From: Rikenellaceae bacterium
Lineage (GTDB): Bacteria; Bacteroidota; Bacteroidia; Bacteroidales; UBA932
DNA length: 7,717 bases
Direction of reading: 5' to 3'
Assembly (NCBI GenBank): GCA_900769385.1
Contig: CAAGGO010000372.1
Coordinates: 1-7,717 of the forward strand
The first letter of the stretch is position 1. Every line of letters starts with the position of its first letter. The position numbers and the translations under genes are program-made. Shown here piece after piece: positions 1 through 5,427 of this stretch. A model generated the notes under the pieces. That model was not told the DNA's origin. It worked only from the letters and a program-made list of their open reading frames with translations, and did no database searches.

Positions 1-669
1 CTTGGTATTGGTGCTTCTTGCCACTATCCAATGATTGTAATCCCTGAGATGTTCAACAAGACTACAATTACTGCCGAGAAGATCATCAACCTTGCAATCT
101 CTGCTATCCTTAAGAGAAAGATTATGGGTGTTCCTCACGGTGCAATTATGATTTCTGAGGGCGTATTCCACGAGCTTTCACACGAGGAGTTGCTTTCATA
201 CGGTGTTAAATTTACATACGATGACCACGGTCACCCTGAGCTTGGCAAGATTTCTAAAGCTCAGATGTTCAATGATATGGTTGAGAACAAACTTAAATCA
301 TTGGGTATCTCAGTGAAATCACGTCCAGTTGAGATCGGTTACGAGGTTAGATGTATCACTCCAGTAGGTTATGACCTTATGTACTGCTCACAGTTGGGTA
401 TGGGTGTTTACAAACTGTTCACTGAGGGTGTTACAGGATGTATGGTTTACCTTGACCTTAACGGCAATATCAAGTCATTGTACTTGAAAGATATGCAGGA
501 TCCTACAACTGGCAAGATTCCACCACGTGGTGTTAACATCCACACTGATAAAGTACAGCAGATTTTTGACCATATCCTTAACTACATCACTCCAGACGAG
601 TACGAGGCAGCTAAGAAATATGTTCCAAATCCTGAGGAGTACGACTTCAAGAAAATCCTTAACTGGTAA
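1..669 (+). CDS. 6-phosphofructokinase (ATP- or PPi-dependent), C-terminal part, 5' end outside window
   Basis: Glycolytic phosphofructokinase acting in the cytosol on fructose 6-phosphate. The frame is open from the first base, so the first ATG (base 31) is internal and 222 residues are visible. Family signs are the IVIPEM segment (about residues 13-18), the SEGV motif (about 52-55) matching the AEG-type substrate-binding stretch, the DDHGHPELG segment (about 74-82), and GYEVRC followed by a YDLMYCSQLG helix (about 113-131). The latter resembles the R-x(2)-xPxxFD region of PFKs that binds sugar phosphate. The GGDG/GGDD motif that separates ATP from pyrophosphate users lies upstream of the window, so the phosphoryl donor cannot be assigned. 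The long tail after the core suggests a PFK longer than the classic 320-residue PfkA. Codon use (many CTT, GAG, GGT) looks like that of a well-expressed gene. The amylase gene starts 14 bp downstream on the same strand with no terminator between, suggesting co-transcription. Confidence 0.85.
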   Translation, partial: LGIGASCHYPMIVIPEMFNKTTITAEKIINLAISAILKRKIMGVPHGAIMISEGVFHELSHEELLSYGVKFTYDDHGHPELGKISKAQMFNDMVENKLKSLGISVKSRPVEIGYEVRCITPVGYDLMYCSQLGMGVYKLFTEGVTGCMVYLDLNGNIKSLYLKDMQDPTTGKIPPRGVNIHTDKVQQIFDHILNYITPDEYEAAKKYVPNPEEYDFKKILNW

Positions 670-683
670 TTTTAAACTCCATA

Positions 684-2348
684 ATGGAGAAGAAATTTAT
701 CATATACCAATTGTTGCTTAGAGTCTTTGGGAATACAAATGCAGATTGTGTTCCCAATGGCTCTTTGCTTATTAATGGTACAGGTAAATTCTCTTCAATT
801 ACAGATGAGGTCTTTGACCATCTCCATTCATTGGGTGTTTCACACATCTGGTATACAGGTGTAATTGAACACGCAACCAAAACATCCTTTCAGGAGTGGG
901 GAATCCGCAAAGACAACCCTTCAGTAATCAAGGGTGAAGCAGGATCTCCTTACGCCATAAAGGACTACTATGATGTAAACCCTTACCTGGCAGATTCAGT
1001 AGAGAACAGAATGGCAGAGTTTGAGAATCTTGTACAACGCACCCATAATATGGGATTTAAAGTTGTACTGGATTTTGTTCCAAACCACCTGGCAAGGGAA
1101 TACAATTCCGACTCAATTCCATACTGGGCAAAAGATTTTGGAATTGGAGACAACCAGAACATTTTTTCTCCCGACAACAACTTCTATTACCTTCCAGGTG
1201 AAATGTTCTCCAAAGGAGACTACTATGAGAAACCTGCCAAAGCAACCGGTAATGACTGCTTTACTGCATACCCCTCAGAAAATGATTGGTATGAAACAGT
1301 AAAACTGAACTACGGTGTGGATTACATGAATGGCCGTACAGCCCATTTTAACCCAACACCAAAGACCTGGTATATGATGTATGACATCCTTTGCTTCTGG
1401 GCTTCCAAAGGGGTAGACGCATTCCGTTGTGATATGGCAGAGCTTGTACCTGTAGAGTTCTGGGAGTGGTGCATAAAGGAGGTAAAACAGAAATATCCTA
1501 AAGTACAGTTCATTGCGGAGGTATACAATCCTGCAGAGTACTCTTCTTATATGTACAGAGGGGGATTCGATTACCTGTATGACAAAGTAGGACTGTATGA
1601 TACTCTCAAATACATTTCCCAGGGGCACAGGAATCCTGGTTGTGTAACAGGATGCTGGCAGAGCATAGACAATATGCAGAACCGTATGCTCAACTTCCTT
1701 GAGAACCACGACGAGCAGCGAATTGCTTCAGACTTCAATTTGGGAAATCCTTACAAAGCTATCCCTTCGTTGGCTGTATCTCTGATGTTCAACAAAGCGC
1801 CATTTATGCTTTATTTTGGACAGGAGGTAGGAGAGGCCGGTATGTTGCAGGAGGGCTTCAGCGGACGGGACGGCAGAACATCCATCTTTGACTGGTGTTC
1901 GGCACCTTCAGTTGTACGTATGCTTACAGGCAAGTTATTGGACTCAGAGTCTGAGTTGCTTGAAGTATATAAAGAGATGATGTGTTTTGCAGCTTCCAGT
2001 AAGGCAATAACTTGCGGAGAAACATACGATTTGCAGTACGCAAACATAAACAATCCAAACCTGGATACTGACAAATGCTTTGTATTTGCACGCAAATATT
2101 CTGCAAACAAAGGAGCCGAGTCATTCCACAGGGGAGGCAACGAACTGTTGCAGGCAAACGGTGCAGAGAGAAATGAACTTGTAATTGTAGTTGCAGACTT
2201 CTCACAGACCTGCACTACAGCAAAAATCAATCTTCCCGATGAGTTCTTCCGTTACTGGCAAATTCCTTACGGCCAGCTTAACCCGTTTGAGCAGATTGAA
2301 GTGACATTCAACAAATACGGAGTGGGAATATTGCAGTTCTCACTATAA
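684..2348 (+). CDS. Cytosolic GH13 alpha-amylase-family glycoside hydrolase
   Basis: A 554-residue enzyme expected to cleave alpha-glucosidic bonds in maltodextrin, starch or glycogen. All four GH13 regions are visible. Region I is DFVPNH (130-135). Region II is GVDAFRCD, with nucleophile Asp250 and the preceding Arg248. Region III is FIAEV, with acid/base Glu279. Region IV is ENHD, with transition-state Asp343. The TIM barrel appears to span roughly 1-430, followed by a C-terminal beta-sandwich-like part (about 455-554). The N terminus (MEKKFIIYQLLLRVFG) is the first barrel strand and not a signal peptide or lipobox, so the enzyme should stay in the cytosol, unlike surface SusG-type or periplasmic SusA-type amylases. 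The ATG at 684 fits because the barrel begins at once; no Shine-Dalgarno sequence is seen. The upstream PFK gene suggests a role in feeding glucose units to glycolysis. Exact specificity (alpha-amylase, maltogenic or glycogen-debranching-like) cannot be told from motifs alone. Confidence 0.9.
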   Translation: MEKKFIIYQLLLRVFGNTNADCVPNGSLLINGTGKFSSITDEVFDHLHSLGVSHIWYTGVIEHATKTSFQEWGIRKDNPSVIKGEAGSPYAIKDYYDVNPYLADSVENRMAEFENLVQRTHNMGFKVVLDFVPNHLAREYNSDSIPYWAKDFGIGDNQNIFSPDNNFYYLPGEMFSKGDYYEKPAKATGNDCFTAYPSENDWYETVKLNYGVDYMNGRTAHFNPTPKTWYMMYDILCFWASKGVDAFRCDMAELVPVEFWEWCIKEVKQKYPKVQFIAEVYNPAEYSSYMYRGGFDYLYDKVGLYDTLKYISQGHRNPGCVTGCWQSIDNMQNRMLNFLENHDEQRIASDFNLGNPYKAIPSLAVSLMFNKAPFMLYFGQEVGEAGMLQEGFSGRDGRTSIFDWCSAPSVVRMLTGKLLDSESELLEVYKEMMCFAASSKAITCGETYDLQYANINNPNLDTDKCFVFARKYSANKGAESFHRGGNELLQANGAERNELVIVVADFSQTCTTAKINLPDEFFRYWQIPYGQLNPFEQIEVTFNKYGVGILQFSL

Positions 2349-2825
2349 TTCAGATATCAAATCAGCTACTGCGGCACCAGTTGCCTTAAGCAAATCCTCA
2401 GGATTCAGTTTCAACTGAAGTCCCCTTTGACCGGCACTTAAATAAATGAACGGAAATTGTGTGCAGGTATTATGTATCCAAGTAGGGTAGGGCTTCTTCA
2501 TTCCAATTGGGGTACATCCTCCTCTGATATATCCGGTAAGTGGAAGCAGCTCCTTCATTGCAATCATCTCTACCTTCTTGTTCCCTGAGAGTTTTGCCGC
2601 TTTCTTCAAGTCAACCTCCTTATCTCCCGGTATCACACACACTAGAAGTCCATTTTTGTCTCCACGAAGCACAAGGGTCTTGAACACCTGCTCAATATCT
2701 TCCCCCAATTGCTCAGCTACGTGGGTAGCTGCCAAATCATTCTCATCCACCTCATACGGAACCAGTTCATAACTGATCTTTTTCTGGTCAAGGATTCTTG
2801 CTGCGTTTGTCTTGTTAATCTTCAT
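2343..2825 (-). CDS. ybaK: YbaK/EbsC-family Cys-tRNA(Pro) deacylase
   Basis: A 160-residue single-domain trans-editing protein. The YbaK family hydrolyses Cys-tRNA(Pro) made in error by prolyl-tRNA synthetase, protecting translation fidelity in the cytosol. Diagnostic features are VFKTLV with Lys49 (equivalent to the catalytic lysine of the family), GYIRGGCTPIGMKK (98-111) forming the substrate pocket, and SAGQRGLQLKLNPEDLL (130-146). The ATG at 2825 is preferred over the in-frame ATG at 2912: the family begins at MKINKTNAARILD, while the 29 extra residues are low-complexity translation of the A+T-rich intergenic spacer. The gene converges on the amylase. Its TAG stop is the complement of the amylase's last Leu codon (CTA), so the two coding regions share 6 bp. 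It diverges from hsp20. Full family length, with no damage seen. Confidence 0.93.
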   Translation of the reverse strand: MKINKTNAARILDQKKISYELVPYEVDENDLAATHVAEQLGEDIEQVFKTLVLRGDKNGLLVCVIPGDKEVDLKKAAKLSGNKKVEMIAMKELLPLTGYIRGGCTPIGMKKPYPTWIHNTCTQFPFIYLSAGQRGLQLKLNPEDLLKATGAAVADLISEL

Positions 2826-2843
2826 CGGGAATATAAAAGGATA

Positions 2844-2870
2844 AAATTTGTGTAAATATATACATAATTT
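2844..2870. repeat. Imperfect A+T-rich inverted repeat in the ybaK/hsp20 spacer
   Basis: The arms are AAATT-TG-TGTA (2844-2854) and TACA-T-AATTT (2861-2870), around a 6-base centre AATATA. The arms pair as AAATT/AATTT and TGTA/TACA with a one-base asymmetry in the bulge. On the minus strand the centre includes TATATTTA (2853-2860), a 7-of-8 match to the TAnnTTTG -7 box, lying 28 bases upstream of the ybaK start. It could therefore be a ybaK promoter with an overlapping operator. The spacer is so A+T-rich that chance is a real alternative, and no -33 TTTG is seen at the right distance. Confidence 0.25.
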
Positions 2871-2927
2871 GGGATGAACTGTTACCGGATTTCTTTGTTG
2901 TAATGGAAACAATCAATTTAAATAGTT

Positions 2928-3353
2928 ATGTTACCAACAAAAAAGAATCAGAGCTGGTTCCCTTCAATCTTCAATGATTTTATGGGAAGCGACTGGGTAG
3001 AGAGACTTCACTCTTCATCACCAATGAACATCATTGAAACAGATGACAAGTTTAAAGTGGAGATGGCTGCCCCCGGACTTACTAAAGACGATTTCAACAT
3101 TAAGATTACCAATGACAATCTTCTTACTGTTACTGTAAAACAGGAGCAGAAGAATGAGGAGAAGGACAAGAAAGGAAGGTATCTTAGAAAAGAGTTTTCA
3201 TATACTCAATTTCAGCAGAATCTGATTTTGCCGGAAAATGTGGATAAAGATAAGATTGGTGCGAAAGTTTGCAATGGAGTTCTGGATATCTGCATCCCTA
3301 AAAAGACACCGGACAAAGTTGAGCCTGTTGAGAAACAGATTGAGGTTCAATAA
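2928..3353 (+). CDS. Small heat-shock protein, Hsp20/alpha-crystallin family
   Basis: A 141-residue ATP-independent holdase that binds unfolding proteins and forms oligomers in the cytosol. A short N-terminal arm (1-32) holds an aromatic WFPSIFNDF segment, which in this family contacts clients and helps assembly. The alpha-crystallin domain covers about 33-126, with APGLTKDDFNIKI (48-60) and the signature A112-x3-N116-G117-V118-L119 before beta-strand 9. The C-terminal tail ends with I138-E-V140, a match to the I/V-x-I/V anchor motif that docks into neighbouring subunits. The ATG at 2928 gives the normal family length, and an upstream start is blocked by the A+T-rich spacer. It is flanked by the divergent ybaK gene and by an intrinsic terminator 19 bp after its stop, so it appears monocistronic. 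I found no CIRCE-like inverted repeat or convincing promoter upstream. Stress induction is expected from the family but is not shown here. Confidence 0.95.
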   Translation: MLPTKKNQSWFPSIFNDFMGSDWVERLHSSSPMNIIETDDKFKVEMAAPGLTKDDFNIKITNDNLLTVTVKQEQKNEEKDKKGRYLRKEFSYTQFQQNLILPENVDKDKIGAKVCNGVLDICIPKKTPDKVEPVEKQIEVQ

Positions 3354-3371
3354 TATAATTTTCAAATTGGG

Positions 3372-3399
3372 TAAAGGCGGCTATGCTGCCTTTATTTTT
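3372..3399 (+). terminator. Rho-independent terminator after hsp20
   Basis: A 10-bp stem pairs TAAAGGCGGC (3372-3381) with GCTGCCTTTA (3385-3394). It has one G-U pair, a 3-base TAT loop, and a run of five T immediately after (3395-3399). It lies 19 bp beyond the hsp20 stop codon and should end that transcript, insulating the MATE unit. The stem is close to symmetrical, but the T-run favours action on the plus strand. Confidence 0.8.
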
Positions 3400-3401
3400 G
3401 C

Positions 3402-3409
3402 TATCTTTG
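3402..3409 (+). promoter_or_regulatory. Candidate Bacteroidota -7 promoter box (TATCTTTG) for the MATE-kinase-MATE unit
   Basis: TATCTTTG is an exact match to the TAnnTTTG -7 element used by the primary sigma factor of Bacteroidota. It lies 17 bp before the MATE A start codon and directly after the hsp20 terminator, which is where a promoter for the downstream unit is needed. No TTTG -33 element sits at the usual 19-21 bp spacing, because that position falls inside the terminator stem. The implied 5' leader would be only about a dozen bases, with no visible Shine-Dalgarno sequence. Confidence 0.5.
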
Positions 3410-3426
3410 CTCAAAATTAGTTATAT

Positions 3427-4788
3427 ATGGCAGTAGCAGGGGTTCCTACAGAATTGGGAACTGAAAAAATTTCAAAATTGCTCAGGCAATACGCTGTACC
3501 GGCAATTATTGCAATGACGGCATCGTCATTGTACAATATGGTGGACAGCATCTTTATCGGGCACGGAGTTGGAAAATTTGCAATTGCGGGTCTGGCACTT
3601 ACTTTCCCTCTGATGAACCTGGGTGCAGCATTCGGAGCCCTTGTTGGTGTTGGTGCATCAGCAACAATTTCCATGCTTCTGGGACAGAGGAACTACGAGA
3701 TGGCCCAGAAGGTATTGGGTAACGTAATTACACTGAATACAATAATTGGAATCCTCTATTCAATTGTATTTCTGACATTTCTGGATCCAATTCTATATTT
3801 CTTCGGTGCAAGTGAGAACACCATAGGATATGCCCGTGATTATATGGTAATTATCCTCCTTGGAAATATTGTAACCCATATGTATCTGGGACTGAATGCC
3901 GTTATGCGTTCAGCAGGACTTCCCAAAAAGGCAATGTACCTTACAATCTTTACAGTAATCATAAACGCAATCCTTGACCCTATCTTCATTTACATTTTGG
4001 ACTGGGGCATAAGGGGAGCAGCTGTAGCAACAGTGATCTCACAGACACTTGCTCTATGCTGGACAGTGAAGATATTCTCAAACAAGAATCTTGTAATCCA
4101 CTTCAGGAAAGGAATCTACAAACTGAAAGCCAGAATTGTAAAGGATGTGATTTCAATCGGTATGGCACCGTTCTTCATGAACTCTGCTGCCTGTCTGATT
4201 GTAATCCTCATCAACCAGGGACTTCAGAGACACGGTGGAGACCTTGCCATTGGAGCATACGGTATAGTGAATAGGGTTTCATTTGTATTTGTAATGATTG
4301 TAATGGGCCTTAATCAGGGAATGCAGCCAATTGTAGGATTCAACTTCGGTGCAAAACAGTACAGAAGGACACTGGAGGCACTTAAGCTTACCATTGTCTG
4401 CGCAACTGCCGTAACTACTACAGGATTTATCCTGGCACAATTTTTCCCAAGGACAATCACAATGGTATTCACCACCGATGAAGAGCTTATCCAGCACTCA
4501 ATAACAGGAATGAGAATTGTATTTGCCTGCTTCCCGATAATCGGGTTCCAGATAGTAGCCGGAAACTTCTTCCAGAGTGTGGGTATGGCAGCAAAATCAG
4601 TATTCATGTCATTGACAAGACAGCTCATATTCCTTCTTCCGGGATTGCTTATACTGCCAGGTTTTTTGGGAACAAACGGCATTTGGATAAGTATGCCTTT
4701 GGCTGACGCACTTTCCAGCCTTATAGCATTTATCCTGCTGTACAACCAGATAAAGAAATTCAAAACAATTGAACAATATGGAAACTAA
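3427..4788 (+). CDS. MATE-family multidrug/Na+ or H+ antiporter, MepA-like (MATE A)
   Basis: A 453-residue inner-membrane protein of normal MATE length, with a hydrophobic pattern consistent with 12 helices in two six-helix lobes. Family signatures include YNMVDSIFIG (36-45) in helix 1, AGLALTFPLMNLG (54-66), the GLNAVMRSAG loop (155-164), NAILDP (180-185), GLNQGMQPI with FNFGA (294-309) at the start of the second lobe, and SLTRQLIFLLP (395-405). These match the MepA/DinF-like bacterial branch, which exports cationic drugs or metabolites using an ion gradient. The substrate cannot be inferred. The ATG at 3427 gives the usual short N-terminal tail before helix 1 (TEKISKLLRQYAVPAIIAM). It is the first gene of a tight unit: its last 11 bp overlap the kinase-like gene, suggesting translational coupling. 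MATE B, downstream, is a close paralogue. Confidence 0.93.
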   Translation: MAVAGVPTELGTEKISKLLRQYAVPAIIAMTASSLYNMVDSIFIGHGVGKFAIAGLALTFPLMNLGAAFGALVGVGASATISMLLGQRNYEMAQKVLGNVITLNTIIGILYSIVFLTFLDPILYFFGASENTIGYARDYMVIILLGNIVTHMYLGLNAVMRSAGLPKKAMYLTIFTVIINAILDPIFIYILDWGIRGAAVATVISQTLALCWTVKIFSNKNLVIHFRKGIYKLKARIVKDVISIGMAPFFMNSAACLIVILINQGLQRHGGDLAIGAYGIVNRVSFVFVMIVMGLNQGMQPIVGFNFGAKQYRRTLEALKLTIVCATAVTTTGFILAQFFPRTITMVFTTDEELIQHSITGMRIVFACFPIIGFQIVAGNFFQSVGMAAKSVFMSLTRQLIFLLPGLLILPGFLGTNGIWISMPLADALSSLIAFILLYNQIKKFKTIEQYGN

Positions 4789-5425
4789 ATTCTACATTAC
4801 CATTGGCCGCGAGAAAGGTTCTGGCGGATTGGAGATAGCCCAAAAACTTGCAGAAGAATTTGGTATTTCACAATATGACAAGCAGCTTCTTGATGAAGCT
4901 GCCAAAGAGAGTGGTCTCTGCAAGGAGATTTTTGCAGACATTGACGAGAAGAGAGGCTCAAAGTTCATCTCAGGATTCTTCAGTGGCATTATGGGTTCGC
5001 TGTACAGTGAATACGGTGCATCATCGGGAATAAACAGGGAGGAACTGTTCAGGATACAGAGTGAAACCATTATGAATATTGCAAATGAAGGTTCCGCCAT
5101 TTTTGTAGGAAGGTGTGCCGACTACATCTTACGGGAGAGAAACAACTGCCTGAATGTGTTCATTACTGCAACCCCTGAAGACAGGATTGAAAGATTACTG
5201 GAGCACAATAAAATCAAGAATGCTGAGAAATACAGCAAAGAAGAGATGGAGGAACTTCTTGAGAAGAGTGACAGCAAGAGGGAAAACTACTACAACTACT
5301 TTACATACAAACAGTGGGGAGCTGCGGCATCATACGACATTTGCCTAAACTCTTCTTTACTTGGTATTGACGGTTGCGTTAAGATCATTTCAGAAATCAT
5401 TAAAGGAAAAGGCTGGAACAAATAA
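4778..5425 (+). CDS. Cytidylate-kinase-like family protein (Cytidylate_kin2 type)
   Basis: A 215-residue P-loop nucleoside-monophosphate-kinase-fold protein of the AAA-like cytidylate kinase 2 family. Members are annotated by similarity to CMP kinase, but their substrates are largely unproven. Seen here are a P-loop variant FYITIGREKGSGGLEIA (5-21), YDKQLLDEAAKESG (33-46), VGRCADYIL (110-118), FITATPEDRIERL (128-140), a charged lid-like region (about 145-168), the R168-x2-YYNYFT segment, and YDICLNSSLLG (186-196). The ATG at 4778 is chosen over an in-frame TTG at 4769, because METKFYITIGR begins the first strand at once. The gene overlaps MATE A by 11 bp, and its stop is 2 bp before the MATE B start. 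Oddity: the P-loop reads GSGGLE, with leucine where the family, as I recall it, usually has Arg, Lys or His. Whether it is active, and on what, is unknown. It is probably not the cell's main Cmk. Confidence 0.85.
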   Translation: METKFYITIGREKGSGGLEIAQKLAEEFGISQYDKQLLDEAAKESGLCKEIFADIDEKRGSKFISGFFSGIMGSLYSEYGASSGINREELFRIQSETIMNIANEGSAIFVGRCADYILRERNNCLNVFITATPEDRIERLLEHNKIKNAEKYSKEEMEELLEKSDSKRENYYNYFTYKQWGAAASYDICLNSSLLGIDGCVKIISEIIKGKGWNK

Positions 5426-5427
5426 GG

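Noticed and set aside
667..674. TAATTTTA as a -7 box for a separate amylase promoter
   Set aside because: It lacks the final G, overlaps the PFK stop codon, and lies only 9 bases before the start codon, so A+T richness explains it.
1275..1709. 144-codon open frame on the minus strand inside the amylase gene
   Set aside because: It lies wholly antisense to GH13 catalytic coding sequence and its translation shows no recognisable domain. It is best explained as a shadow frame.
1811..2230. 139-codon open frame on the minus strand inside the amylase gene
   Set aside because: Antisense to the amylase C-terminal region, Cys/Ser-rich without pattern, and with no promoter or partner gene.
2826..2912. 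N-terminal extension of YbaK starting at the ATG at 2912
   Set aside because: The 29 extra residues are translation of A+T-rich spacer and do not resemble the family, which begins at MKINKTNAARILD (ATG at 2825).
2894..2927. TTTG at 2894-2897 as a -33 element for hsp20
   Set aside because: At the required spacing the sequence is TAAATAGT, which matches only TA plus one further base of TAnnTTTG and would overlap the start codon region.
4314..4763. 149-codon open frame on the minus strand inside MATE A
   Set aside because: Antisense to well-conserved MATE helices; its hydrophobic character follows from the complementary codons.
4769..4777. TTG start for the kinase-like gene, adding three residues
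   Set aside because: An ATG follows 9 bp later, directly before the first beta-strand of the fold, and there is no ribosome-binding signal favouring the TTG.
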